A stretch of DNA of 64,000 nucleotides from Promerops cafer (GCA_013398275.1 VZSE01005023.1:1-64000); one strand, 5' to 3'. Numbered from the stretch's first letter, positions 50,301 to 64,000 are shown. The notes: a model not told the origin generated them from the sequence alone. Made by a program: numbers and translations.

Positions 50301-53300
50301 GGTGACTGTTTATTGAGAAACTCCACTACAATGACAACTGTTCTTTTCAGAAAAACTGATTATTTTATTTTCAGTCAGGTTTTGCCTACTTTCAATTCTT
50401 GTAGCCCCAGCCTTTATTTTAACTGATGATTTCTCAGAGGGTGAACACAGGAAAATTTCTTGAAGACAACTTTGTCCATATCTTTTCAGTCTTAAAAGTC
50501 AGTTATCTTATTGGAGAAGGGATCTGGCATGATTTACCATTAGTAAATTCAAGCAGGATTTTTATATCACATTTTATTATCATCAAGTCTTAATTTTTAA
50601 ATTTACGAGGCCATTAATATTGAGTTTTCAATTTTTCTTACCTGTATTTAGAAGTTTTATATTTTCTATTGTGCAGCTGTATGGAACAGTCCAATTTTGA
50701 TTTATTAAACAACCTCTTTGATCTTTGCCTTGGATCTCACAACATCCTTTTAAATATACACATTGTGCAATTGTCATTGTCCTACTCTGCTGGGAATCCG
50801 GGAGTGCCTTTTCTTTCTGTTATTAAAGTCAAAATGAATACTAGATTCCTCCTTCCATATCTTATTCTCTGGCTACAGATTGTTCTGTCTGCTACATTAC
50901 TACTCCTTTTTTTCTCTTTGAGTCCAACCACTGGTTGTCTCTACTGGAGTTCCACTGTTTCAAACGTAGAGGGTTCTGCGAATTCTTTCCATTCCATTTT
51001 TTTTTTTTATTTTAGCAAAGGAACATAGTGAAGATGTATAGGATGTCTCTGATTTTGGACCTGTAAAACACCTTGAGTTCTCTATGGTTGTCATTACTGC
51101 TCATCTAGAGGATTATCTGGTCTTCATCCCAGACAACCATGGCAATCATACAGCTTGGATCCTCTCACTCTCTGGATTTTGTCCAAAATCAAGGTCACAC
51201 TAACCCGCCTTAGGATTCCAAAACTACTTTATTTTTTGCATTACATTTATGACTAATGTTTCATTGTTGTAGATTTTAGAGGTTGAGGGTTTTTGTCTCC
51301 TCTTACAAGGAGTTAAATGGGACCAGAAAAGAAAGGATTCTGAGACTCTCTTTACTATCTGGATACTAGTTTTTGGGGTGCTGCTATTCAAAAATTTACT
51401 TAATAGATTGTAGAAATGCAAGAGTGAACTCAGTAGAAATGATAATGACTCTGAGAGCTTACTAGATTCTATTTGAACAAACTTTCAATTAAATATTGTT
51501 ATGAAAACATTTCCTCCTCATTTTTCAGTTGGTAACTTTCAGTGTCTCTCATACCATCTGATGTCTGCTGAGAACTTTAGTTCCCAGGCCATTTCAGCTC
51601 TCTCTTCTCAATATATTTTCTTTCAAGCTTCTTTGCCCACTTCAAGATCAAGAAATGTTCCTGTATCCCACATTACTGTGTTATAGAAACTCCCAAATGC
51701 TCTCAATCTTCCAAGGATACCATTTCTTTCTGGTTTTTGTCTCGTTGGACTGCTGGACAAACAGAAATTCAGACCTCTCCAGAAATATGCAGAGTTTGTT
51801 CTTATATATAATCTGCTCTTGGAGATGGGTATTATAACAGACACTGAATGTGAAGTCCAAAAATCAGATAACATGACACTTGTGGGTAGACTTCAGCTGT
51901 GCATACCCCAATCACCTGCCACATATTGTTTTGCTGTCTTTGTACATTTCTGGGAACAGAACTAGAATAAAACCCTGTTTTTATGGCCAATGGGATCTTC
52001 TCTTATTCAGATATGTGGAACCCTGTGGGGACAGTAATATGATTGACCCTAAACATAACAGAATTAGGCCCAAGGCATTCAGCTTTCCTGTGTGCCGTGC
52101 TTCTCTCTGAGAAATTAATTTAATAAGAGTGGGACACCAACAGACAATTACTCCAATTGAACAATTGACAATAGTGTGGAAACTCTGATGCAGTGGACTT
52201 CTTTCCTCCCACAGTTAAAAATCTGCTTTCCATTTTACTTTTCCTCCTGCAATGTAACATCCTGTCTTTGACATGTTCATAGATCAAAGGTATTTTCTCC
52301 CCTGACTGGAGACATAATCTGCTCATGAACTGTTTCAAAACAGACTGAACTCAGTTGTACCATGGTACATGTACCACGGTTAGTCTCTGTGCACTAAATA
52401 TGGGCTGTCCTTTCCTACGTTTTATTTCCAAGTCCTTAGCTAGTTCCTGTGTTTGACTCTGCAGGTTCAAAAGTCCCCATTGTGCTGGGAGAATAAAGAA
52501 ATCTGCCTGCCCTGGCAAGAAAAATGTTGTTGAACAAATTTCTTTGGTGGCCATCTCAGGTATGCAGCCTTTAGAAGTCAACAGCTAGAGCATTCAAGAT
52601 CTCAGCCTTAATGCCATTAGAAATCCAGTTCAAAATACTGTCAAACACCTGTTGGTCTTTGGTAGCAGGATTTTTAAATGTTTCTAGTTGAACAGGAATC
52701 AAACTTCTAATCAAAGTCATGGATAAATAAAATATGTGTTATATAAAATAATAAACTTGATGCCTTTAACAAGGCTTTCAATTTTCATGTGACAGATAGA
52801 AACTGATAAATGAGATTGAATCTTGAACCAGGTTCCAAAAATAAATGATGAATATACTTCTAATGACACTAGGTGATTAGAAAGACATAAACAAATGGTA
52901 AACAGGGAAAACAAAAGGGAGGAAGTACTGAGGAAAGAAAGTTAGAGAAGAGAAAAATTCACAAAGCAGTTAATTATAAGTAGGATGGCAAAGGATGTTT
53001 GAAAAGAGGATGAGAGTTTAATTATGGTTGCATAAAACTAGGCTGCTTCTAAAGGCAATTAAAGAAAATACAGGTCATAAAGGGAATGTGTTGTGATCTG
53101 TTCACAGAGATAGATATATGTGAACTTGAATCTTGTTGGTCAGAGAAAAGAGCAAAACTGTTTCTTTACATCAGGGAAAATTTGCATTATTTGGGAAAAT
53201 TTTCCGGTATCTTGGACTAAGTGGTATGCAGGAAGCATGGAGTGTAAGTAAGAAGAAATCTGTAGAGAACCTGTAGGCCCAATAAAATCATAGCAAATAA

Positions 53301-54617
53301 TAGCATAAAATTGTTTTAGCATTTTATATCCTTCAACTTTCATTCATGAAATCAATGCTAGAAAACAATTTATAGTGTTTTTAAAAGGTAGAAGATCATT
53401 ACATTGGAATTGGTTGAGAGAATTTAAATCGAAACAATTAAAAAGTTTCACAAATATGCTCAGTTATGGCAGAAACAGAAGTTATGAAGCCTGGTGAGTG
53501 ATAATATAAAGGACACATGATCTTGCCGTGGGTGTACCAAAATAGCACTGCTTCACAAGAAATCAAGGTTTGGCACTCTGTGAGACTTTTAGAAATGAAG
53601 CACCCTTAGAATACTGAGCAAGGGAATAGTTGTGTAAGCACACAAGTAACACACACATGGAGTTCCATTTCTCTTTAAGATTCCTCCTGATGTCAAATAA
53701 CCTTTTTTGGTCTGTGTGACAAACTGATTTCTGTACAGGGACAGAAATCCCTGTTTCCTTTCCTCATGCTGTTTTGTGTACAAAAAGATTCAGGGTGATA
53801 GTTAAGCTGAGCACATAAATTGTGTGGCATGATCATGAGATCACCAAGTTCTGTTCACTCATTAAATACTTTAGAAGAAATGTCCTTGGATTGAAGTGTG
53901 CTCTTGCAAGATCAAAACAAGTGTTGTTTTTCATCTTATCTTTTAAAATTAAATCCTCATAATTCAAGTGGATTGAGATCCATCTTGTGCTACTCTGTTG
54001 CTAAAAGCATAAAGGTAAGTGGAGATAATTCTCCTGTCAATTCAAGGGGTTGCCTACCTCTCTTCAGCTTTCATTAGTATTCAATAAATACATCCACGTG
54101 CAGGGAGACATGAGTTGTGACATCCAGTGCTTCCAAGCTGCAAAGTCAGATGCTGGAATGGAATTCAAGAGCCTCTTCAGGTCCTTAATTTGCTTCCATA
54201 GGAAATGAGAGCTGTCACATCCCTTGGGTTTATAACACAGCACGTGTGGGAGTGGAAAACAGCTGGTAGAAGACACTAAAGAGCTACAGATGAGATTTTC
54301 TTCTGTGTTAGGTCTCTCTCTGAAACAGCTGTTCAGAAAGAGAAACTGTTTCCAAGGTTCACACACCTGAGCTGCATAGGTGAGTACAGAAAATTGGATC
54401 ACTTTTTTCTTTAAAACAGACACTGGATGTGCATTTATATTTACCCCATTCAGAAAATGCTCTAGGTTTGTTCAGCACATTTCAAAGTACCTCTGTAATA
54501 CACAGTCATATTCATATTATATTCTCGTTTTCTGCTATTGGGGGAACTTTTATTTTAGATCAGAAAGATGAAGCAAAAAAATCTTCAGAGAAAAAAACGC
54601 ATTTCCAGCTCTCCACA
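47320..54617. other. Noncoding stretch, mostly unassigned
   Basis: No gene recognised. AT dinucleotide-rich DNA lies near 48055-48118. ORFs of 119 codons at 49850-50209 (minus) and 50669-51028 (plus) carry no family motif I can name. The region 49.4-52.3 kb is pyrimidine-rich and may be old retroelement DNA. Confidence 0.4.
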
Positions 54618-54683
54618 GTGTAACTAACGAAGTATAATAATAGCCAATGAGTGTAACTAACAAAGTATAATAATAGCCAATGA
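54618..54683. repeat. 33-bp tandem duplication
   Basis: 54618-54650 is repeated directly at 54651-54683 with one mismatch (cg versus ca at the eleventh and twelfth bases). The unit starts gtgtaactaac and ends tagccaatga. Confidence 0.95.
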
Positions 54684-57600
54684 AGAATCTAGCATCAAGA
54701 ATATAGTAATAATTGCTTAACTGCATATACAACAGGTGTAAATTAAGTAAGTAGATAAATGAAGCCTGAAATAAACAACTCTATGGGGAACAAAACTAAT
54801 ATAACAGATGATAGACACAGAGAACAGTTGTTCACAGTCTGACCACAAGAAAACCTTCTGCAGGGAAAATGTGTTTTATAGCTCTCTCCTAAGGTAGGCA
54901 AAAAGATTTGGGTGTTGCTACGTCTCCAGTTTCAGAGGAATGCTTTGAAGTGCTGATTGTAAAGTTGAAATTATATTGAACAGTTATCTGTCAAGGAGTG
55001 TTGAGCTTCATTAAATATTGTATGTGGCAGTAAACTGAGTAGAAAGTGAAAGGAAGAATCAGCACATTGACAGTTGGCTAAATGGGCTGGTTGTCTGTTG
55101 ATTAGTAATTTAAAATGATTAATCAAAGCAATAACATAAGAAAAGAATCAAAAATCAAAGAAAGGCTGTGAGAAGAAAGACAAATTTTTCAGTGGCACAA
55201 TTTTACAAAGAACATCGGAGTAAAGGACCCTGCAGGATCTGGGAACCAATGGCAAAGAGGCACAAGTAGGTGGATAGAGAGCTCCACAGACTGTATTCAG
55301 CAGATATTAATTTTTCACATAGGCGCAGCTCAGAAGAATAAATGGGAGGTAAGTACCTTTCATGGGAAAGTCTATTTTCATAACTGCACCCACAGAGTGC
55401 GTTAACCAAAACTTCTGTGACCTCCTTCAATTTGTTTCCATACTTCTGTCATAGTATCCATTTCTTTGGTGGCTCAGTTTCTTCTCCATGTGTTCATAAT
55501 TGTTCATTCCTTCCATTTTCCTTGTTATAGCACAAATATTTCTAAGAAGACAGAGTTTTAAGTGTAGAAGCTCTATGTCGTATCTCTTCCAAGGATAGAC
55601 CAGCTGGTTTTACCATGACCAGTGAATATTTCTTGCAACATATAGTATCATCCCAATTCCCTTTTATCCCCTTTATAGCCATTTTGCTTTTAGTAAAGAG
55701 GGTCAGAATTTGAGAAGTTGTGCAGTGTAAAATTTTATTGCTGAGTACTTCCACTTTAGCAGTTGTTTCTACACCGGCAGATTGTATTAAAGATTGAAAC
55801 TGCAGCTTCGCTGGACTTGGCATATTTAGGAAGAAGGTAATACTTTATGAATTCAGACTTCTTTTTTATGTGTATTGAAAGCAGAACTTCATTTAGAGGC
55901 ACGTGTTGATAATCTTGAGAAATCCTATATGCCTTTTGTTAATACTACCAGTAGTATTAACAAAATACTAATAATAGTGTTAATTGTGAGGAGGCCTCCA
56001 TTTAACTGACTTTGAGCAGGTTATCAGTCAATGTTTCATTCAAAGTGATAAAATAAGTAGTATCAGGGAAGATGTTCATTTTACAACTTGAAAATTATTT
56101 TGCCCAGTTCCTGAATCAATCCTGTGTTTTGCTTAAACATGCAGAGTGGAAAGAAAGGCACAGTCCACACAATCAGTAAATTTTTTAGATGGTATCATTA
56201 GAATAGCTGTTCATTTTATCTGGATGCTTCAAATAAATTGTTACATCTCTAATATGTTTCTTTTAAATGCTATTATTAACAACATACATTAATTTAAGGA
56301 AAGGCTCATTCTACCATAAAAAGCTAAGACAGAGTATTGGAAATGTCTGTGTTCTGTGGAAAAGCTAAGGATATACGTAAAATCAAAACCATGTGTTGTC
56401 TTAATGGGGTTTCCACAGAGACCACTTATCTGTACATTACATTCTGTGAGAAGCTAATATCTTTTCTAAAGGTTTTAAAGTTTCATCTATATTCACATGA
56501 TCAAGTCTATAGATTAAATTACAGAGAATGAACAATCTGCCATGAAAAGCCAACTGATTTCAGTACTTCATAGTTTCCTTTAGATAGACACAGAGAAAAG
56601 CTTTGATTCTATCAATCACTAGGGAACTCTATGAGATCAGGGCAGGCTGATGCTACTCTAACTCACTCAGTAGTTCATACATGACACACAGGTGTGTTAT
56701 CTTATCTTACTAAGGAGCTTCTCTCTGAACCTTTGGAAACAACTAAAGTGGGAAGTGGTACCACTCATTATAACAAACTGAAAAATACCTTAAAGTTTTT
56801 GCCTGTTTTAGTAGATTTAGTTGTATAGCCAGAGATGAACAAGACAGCAGTTGTGCATCTGTTCTCTCAGGTTCCTCTCGTAATTTATCTTCACATGTAA
56901 TCTTAACTCTGCTTTTCCAAGTTCTTGCTCTCTACTGTAAATTTGTTGCACAGTATTCAAGAAGGTAAGAACAAAGGACCTTGAGGCAGGATGACAAGAG
57001 GGCACACAGCACCATTCCAAACACACAAGCTGCTGGCCTCATGGAAAACCCTTCTAAGTTCCTAGGGAGCAACATGCTGCACCTTTACATTTACTTCTCT
57101 ACATGTACCTCTAGGAAAATTCTTTCCCCATGAGCAGATAAGAGTCTGGGAAAAAAGTTAAAAAGTTGAAAGTTAACTAAGTTAAAAGTTAAAAAGAAAA
57201 TCTGTATAAATGTGTTACTTGACTGATCCCCTGTTTATGCTGAGATGATTTAAACTGACAGAAGAGCTTGCTCTAAAAGCCTCTCTCCTAGGGTTGAAAT
57301 TTATGCAATTCTGAATTTACCATGTATTGTACTATGTACAATAATTCTTTTAATGTATTTAAACAGGTTATTCCATAGACTATACATAATATTAAACAAG
57401 ATAGCTGAAAATTCAACTTGACATCCTTTTTCCATTGTCTGAAATATGGCACATCATCTCTATATTTTTCTGCACTGTAAGATGTCCTGGCAAACTTTCC
57501 AATGCTCTAAAATAATAAAGACAATCTATATTTTTCCTGTTTAAGATCCCAGTTCTGAGATTGCTCATGTTCTATTTTTGGAAGATTAGCAGGATAGCAG

Positions 57601-60600
57601 CCTGTTATAATTTATTCAAAGAAGGAGAAAGGTCAATCAAATATTTTTTACATTATGTTTTTTTCTGGCTTTCAGAGGCAGAATTATAACCAATAGCAAT
57701 ATAACCAATTCTACATAAATTTCTTCTCGCTCAGCTTTAAGTAGTCTGTACCAAAATCAGTAAATCATTATCTTTCTAGAAAACAAACAGAAAAGGCTAA
57801 GAACTGATGCATTCATAGTATCTCTGAAGGCACTCTTTTCAAGAGGCTGAGTTTGCATAGCCACTGCTTTTATTGGACCTGTATTCTGAGGAGTATGATT
57901 TTAAAACCCACAGAGGTGATATTTTTCACTGAGTTTTGAATCCCCATGGATTGTGTTAGCCTTTTGCTATGCTGTGTGCTGTTAGATACAGAGGTGACAT
58001 GGGACTCAAATTCTTTGTCGTGAGCTAAACCTTAGATCTCATCAGCAAAACATACTGGGGGGAAATACATAAATGTTTAGAATGCTGCAAAACAACTGTA
58101 ACCCACAAAATAAAATTAAGAGACCATTTTCTTGGCTGTGATCCACATCTCAGAAATGTTTGTGTGATCACAATTTAAAAAAAAAATATTATTTGTTGAT
58201 ATGCAGATAATAAATTTTAAAAAGATCTACTGAAGAATGAGAGGCATTTTTTAAAAAGCAAAATAATTAGCAGTCTTTTATTTCTCAGCCAACACTTCGA
58301 ACCTTGCAAATGTCTTCTAGATTAAAATATCAGCATCATTAAAAAAGAACCATGTGGCATTTCTGTTAAATTCACTGCATCCCCCCTTTTTCTATTGTAA
58401 CTCTCTGGTTTTTCATAGCTGGTAAGTATGAATCATTTATCTCTAAAACAACTTTGAAAATTAGCTTTATTTTTGTAATATTTTTCTTCAGGAAAAAAAT
58501 GCAGGTAATAATCTTATACACCATCTTTTAAGACTCTCTACATCAAAACCTTTATTGAAAATTTAAAGTATCCATTTTTTACCTGGAAGGTTTTCTCTGC
58601 AAATAGGGTGAAGTACAACACTGAGATGACACATGTTTACATGGAGCTAGAACTGAAAATGCCTAGTGGGTCCTCTCTAGTCACAGATCCTGGTTTAGCA
58701 AAGCTGTACTTCTTAAAGTGTGCATGCTAATATCAGATACTCTTGGAACCAAGCTTGCATTTGCCTTCACGTTTTGTAATATAAAGGTCTAACTCAATTA
58801 CAACTTTTAAGGGCAAGCTGTGTAGGGCAAACAAATCACCAGGAATTTCTAGCAAGCAGCGGGTTTGCTAGTTAAGTGTTTTTTTGTAGCATATGCTTTT
58901 CTCTTACAGACAAGATGGTAATACAAGGCCTTTTAGTGAACACATCATATGATAAACTTAAGATTTTTCTCCTTAGCAGTTAGGTGCCCAATTTCCAACT
59001 AAATTTGATAGGTTTTTGGTGTCTCATTTCTTTAGAAAATCAGTTTTCTAACACCATGGATACAGGTTACAACATGGTGTCAGATACATGGAACGTACTG
59101 GAGAAATTCTATGGTAAATAAAGTATATCCATGCAACAGACTGAAATTGCCCTTTGCCCAGAAAAACCACTGCAAGTTAGTCTCAGAATTTGTGAAGGAA
59201 ACCACTGATTACCATCCCAGTCTGTCCCAGACAGACCACATTAGTCTGGCTATATCCTTGTATGCAAGTGTTGCAACGTAGCAGGAGTGGATCAGCAGGG
59301 CAAAACAGCTGGTGCAGAGGAGCTCACATCTGGATGTGCAGAGTGGGAAGGTTTTGCTGCTGTTGTACTGAGTCCTGTGCACTGGACCCCACTAACAGCC
59401 CAAGTGCCCTTGCTGAAGTCACCCAGAACCACTCTCAAATGTGACACAGAGAGCAGCAAGTGAAACTGGCTGGGAGATCCATTTCAATAGCACTTTCCTG
59501 ATCTGAACTGAAAGGCCAATGTAGATATATCCTACAAATCATTTGTGGGATGTGCCCTCTGGCAAGACAGCACCTTTAAAATGCTTTTTGCCTCTGCTAT
59601 GGTGCTCTGCATACACAAGCAGCAGTGGACCTGCTTGAGGCTCTTTGTGGAACACAGCATGAAAAAATCTAAGTAAACAGTGCATTCTGAATGCAATATC
59701 TCAGAAACATTCCTGATTTCTCTGAAATGCTGCAATTCCCCACGTTTCTCTCAGCACACTTAGATAAAATTACATTGTATGACTGTACTATGCTGAGTGA
59801 GCTCGCCTTAAGTGAGTTGATTAAAAGGTTCCTGTTTCAGGAATTACTAATGCCTTGAAATTTTTCTCCACATCCTTGGCTGTGTCAGTAGAATTTCATC
59901 TGTGCTATGTGCTGGTTGCATCCTGCCAAGGAGTTGAGCAGAAATCTTACTTCTGTGATGCAGTAGCAAGATGCTTGCAGTACTTTAAATTGCTGTAGAT
60001 GAAAGAGGCGATTTATACCTTGAGCATCATCAAAGATGATTTCAGCACATTTTATTTCTTGTCACTAGCAGCATAACTATTTCTGTTATTCAAGTGAAAA
60101 TAAGCACTGAATTAATAAAGTCCTGGAATTTTTAACCTACAAACTGGCTCTGCCTGGCTTCCTTTTAACCAACGGAAGTGTCAGATCAGGCCAGCACAAT
60201 CCATTCAGAATTTATAAGTTTTCTTATCCTAGCAATGTAAATGTAAAATGTTTGATACAAATCTCTTATTTATTTCACTAGTCTCCCATTCATTTTAACT
60301 GAGGTGAAAAACCTCCATATTTTAGTTTGTGGCTCTATGTCTCCTTGATTCAGAAAAAGGTGTTTGGTGGTCATAGTGGGGTTTTTATTTAAGATGAGTG
60401 GCAAGGGCCTAAAGGCCTACCAATTTCACTTTGGAATAGGAAGTGGTATTTCTGCTTTTAAAATAAAAAAAAAGTTTTATTTCCTAAAAAATGAAAAATT
60501 AGGATATTGATTGAATTTTCTGGAAATTTGCATATAATGAATAATATGCAAATTATGAAATGCAATTTTATGGAGGACTTGAGATATAATAACTCTCTCC

Positions 60601-63600
60601 TGTAGATACTAATATATCAATATATAATTCTGGAATTATGACCCACTGATTTTTCCATTATATAGGATTGTTTCAGAAAAAACTTTCCAATGGAGATTTT
60701 TTCCTCTTTATATGTTCATAAGTCTGAAATTTAAGTACTGTTAATATGAGGTCTCTACAGATTAACCTAACTTTACTGGATACAGAGTCATCTGAGTGAC
60801 TTCAGCAAATGATTTATTTTAATTTAGAATTTAAGTTTCTATTTTATGAATTTCTTTTATAAACCAAAAGGATTAAGTCTTATGTCAGTGGAAGACATGG
60901 AGTACTTTACCACATCAGCTTACCTGAATTTCTGCTTATTAAGGGAAGAATTTATCCTCTTATGATGTGAGTCTATAATATATATGGGAAGAAAAATATT
61001 AAATTAGACATAGGTAGAAACAGAAAGACTGATTTAGAGAATTGTTTTTTTGTAGAAGAAGATTAATGAAAATGAAAAAATAATTTAACCCCCAAATAAA
61101 ATGCTGACATATACTGTGCTGAAATGCTTCAATTTCAGCCTCCTGTCTTGAACAATTCTTGAAAAATATAGGGAAATGTATTTGAGACCATTTGATTCTC
61201 TTGTCTCCCCATGAACAGATAAGAGCTGAAACAGTGAATTAATCTCTTTTGTTTTTTAAAATTAGAGCAATAGCAATATTACTTCATGAGACAGCTATTA
61301 AAGAAAGAATTACACAACAGAAGAGCCTTAGTTAAGAGAAGTTTAATGTCATCATAAATGTGCTAAACTATTGACCAGCTGCTCTCATTTGTGGTGTTTT
61401 TGTGTTCCAGAGATAGATGTTTTAAATTATTTATTACCTGTTTGAAGAAGTTAATGAACAGTATAAAAAGGGGAAACTTTTGTTCTTTCCCTTTTTTCCC
61501 TTCTGTAATGATGTTTACTGTCTGGCACAATGATTATTCAATTTTCAGAGATGTTCACCACCTTCTGCTGCTGATTAAATTCTTGTTTGGTTTCCCTGCC
61601 AAATCTGCTGGATTAAATTAACAAACTCTGTCTGCTTTAGTGGGAATAACCTGCACTGACCTTCAGCTTGTACAGAATAATAATCTTTTCAGTGATTTAT
61701 TGATTCAGTGCTCTTTATCTTCTTTTAAAGTAATATGCAATGGAAATGTTTGCCTTTACCTTGACTGAATTTGCAGACACGCTCTCCTTATTTCATTATG
61801 CTAGAGACTTTGGCCCTTTATATGCAGTATTTTTGTACTCTTTGCTATTATTAACACTTTGTTTTCTTCAGAAGTTTCACTGGAGCTTGATAACTCCAAG
61901 GAAAAACCTTCATGTGATCCTTCAATCTGTAATAGGGCCCAGTCTTGAAAATCATCCACATCAAAGGACCAATTTAAGAAGTTTAAGCCCTTTCTCTTTT
62001 TTTCTAAAGTAAATTCAATTTTTGTTTCATTAGTTCCCCAGTTCATTTTTGTTTGTTGTCAAACAGGTAGTGAGGAAACTGCAGAGAGATTACGTTAGGA
62101 GCAAATGTGAAAAGGATCTAAATTATAGTGAGTGTAAGAATCTTCAATCATACTTCCATTGCTATTCCAGTTCCTCCACTAAGTGGAGAAACTGCTTTTA
62201 AAGTCCAGAGAAACATAAGTACAAACTCTCCTCTCCTTTTTGCAAGATAGATTTCTACTGTGGTGGTTTTGCAGTCCTTGCATTGTATGTGTGGGCTGTG
62301 AATGCTGCCTTGGCTCATGAAATCTGATGGCCATTGCTAAGGCATAGTACTCATGATCTGCTGGGGAAAATAGTGCTCGAAGGGCACAGATAGCTTCAGA
62401 TAACATCTGTGTAATAAAGAAAGAATGGTTGTTCACAGAATCACAGAATTACAGCTTTGAAGCCAAGAATCCAGGCGTTTCAAATAGCTCTGGTGGGTCA
62501 CAAATTGACCGATGGAAATTTTGCTTGAGGAGTCAAAAGCTGCAGATACAGGAAAATTGAGACTCTGCAGAAGAACTAAATGTTGCTTCATATTTTTCTG
62601 TTTATTTTCATTTTTCTCTTCTGTTGGGTTTGCCAAGGTGAAGATATTTTTATTTTATAGCGTTGGTTGTCACTTCGCTTTTGAAAATACAGTTAATAGT
62701 GAAGTCTTTGTAGATCCAAATCCCATCACCCTTCAGGTGAATGTTGTTTTCCCCATTATACAGGTAGGAAAACTTTTTTAAAAGATTCCCTTTATGCTTA
62801 GCTTTGGAATGGATATTTTTCTTTTGTTGTCAAAAGGATATTTTTAAGAATCTGCTTTGTTGACACCATTGCAATATTAAACCATTTCTAAGCTATTTCA
62901 GTAAATGGGTTCTTTGGTTTATCCCAGTTGCAGAGCTTCAGCAAATCCTTTTTATGTGAAATGTAACGGAAAAATGGCTGCAATACATTTCAAGCAAAAG
63001 ACAGGATGAGCACTTACAGACATCTTAAGTGACCAATTGATTTGTTGATGACACTGATGAAGGGCAGTGTCCCTTAGTAAAGAGAGATGAGGTAACCACA
63101 TAATACTCTGATACTGGTGTTTTTGTGTTATCGTTGTCTGTGCACACAGATAAAAACCAGAATGGCCATCTAAACCATACTTTAGTGCCTGTATTGATTG
63201 CTGGTTCTCAAACCAGCCCTGTTATGAATTGGCCATTTATCACTTCAGAGGAAATGAACATCCCCAGATTTTGAGCTACAACTTCTGTAACAAGGGTCTT
63301 TTCAGATAAAAAAAATCAGCATGTAAGAAGAAAGCAAAAATTTTCTAGCCTTAGGTATGAGAAAGGATCAGGATAGCATACACAGGTCATGGTGTTTGCT
63401 GCATGCACATTGTCTGTTGTGACACACTGGCTGCACTCGAAAAGTCCTCCTGCAGAGCCATTTGGTTGTCTTACTCTGCAACACCCAGGAGGGTAATAGC
63501 TGTCAGGGCACTCTCTAGGACACATTTCTGTGCATTAGAGTAGTAATAAAAGTCACTACTGTGCTCAAATAAAATTTCAGTGAGGTCCAAAGGCTGTAGC

Positions 63601-64000
63601 TTTGGTCCAATCTACAAATTCCATTAAAAAATTGTTGTTTGCCCTCATTCTGCAGCCTTCCACACTCTGCTTTTCTTGTTTTCTCTAAGTTTTATGTAAA
63701 AGGCTTAGGTTTGCTTTGAGAGCACATAAATTTTACAGCCATATTTTACTGATGATAACTTTTACTTTGAAGAGAGTCTCACTTTCCTGCTGTGCATTTG
63801 GCAGCTGAAACAGGCTAGTATTCTTTGTTTTACACAAGGAAATAAAGGATAGAGATTTTCTCAATTGATTGTCTGAGACTTAAATACAAATTGAGTTTTC
63901 TAGTTAAATGTTCTGTTTTCAACAGCTATATTCTATCTCACCTCTATTTCTTTGAGGAGGAGAGAAAAAGCCTGAGTAAGCAGTGCTTTTGAAAACCAGT
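54684..64000. other. Noncoding stretch to the right edge
   Basis: No gene recognised. It contains the inverted repeat at 55934-55965, gttaa/gttaaaa low complexity near 57150-57200, and a possible short reversed CR1 tail (tcacagaatcacagaattac) at 62434-62453. Two minus-strand open segments near 62.4 and 63.5 kb follow acceptor-like sequences but match no family I know. Confidence 0.4.
55934..55965. repeat. Perfect inverted repeat, 15-bp arms
   Basis: ttttgttaatactac at 55934-55948 and gtagtattaacaaaa at 55951-55965 are exact reverse complements separated by CA. No T-run or other feature makes it a terminator. Confidence 0.97.

Noticed and set aside
1..64000. CRISPR arrays, bacterial operons, tRNA or rRNA genes
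   Set aside because: No regularly spaced direct repeats, ribosome-binding-site-spaced gene clusters or recognisable tRNA/rRNA sequence were seen.

Overview
The window looks like avian nuclear DNA and contains one gene I can assign with confidence. It is AT-rich, GT-AG spliced, sparsely coding DNA with degraded CR1 LINE copies (avian-type reverse transcriptase relics and octamer-type 3' tails) and ERV-derived LTRs of a kind common in birds. Nothing bacterial, plasmid-like or CRISPR-like is present. The species cannot be fixed from sequence alone; the LTR type suggests Neoaves, which is inference.

Layout. 1-115: edge of a GC-rich, CpG-rich promoter-like segment. 104-2171: three short open segments on the + strand with good splice sites and compatible phases, a possible 5' end of an unidentified gene or transcript (weak). 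115-8400: mostly repeats, including sense and antisense CR1 copies, an ancient CR1 relative at 6285-6838, polypurine tracts and a probable LTR-like block at 7512-8010. 8400-14270: no gene seen apart from a short CR1 fragment. 14274-19082 (minus): all four coding exons of STEAP1, encoding 342 residues. 21660-22720: a strong CpG island, very probably the STEAP1 promoter and noncoding exon 1, with two good minus-strand splice donors. 22.8-64 kb: a gene desert with repeats, including inverted CR1 fragments (25.05-25.69 kb), a solo LTR with target duplication (27.4-28.0 kb), a sense CR1 with readable reverse transcriptase remnants (29.47-30.2 kb) and an LTR-derived foldback (46.89-47.32 kb).

Gene context. 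In mammals STEAP1 is followed in the same direction by STEAP2. With STEAP1 on the minus strand here, STEAP2 would be expected just left of base 1, and the CpG-rich left edge is a good candidate for its promoter region. On the other side mammals have a long gap before ZNF804B, which agrees with the 41 kb desert seen here. STEAP1 carries the transmembrane haem/FAD module but no NADPH-binding domain, so it is thought to work with a partner such as STEAP2.

I found no clearly new biological system. The items most worth checking are the unidentified spliced ORF set at the left edge, the LTR foldback at 47 kb, the opposed CR1 pair at 25 kb and a perfect 15-bp inverted repeat at 55.9 kb.
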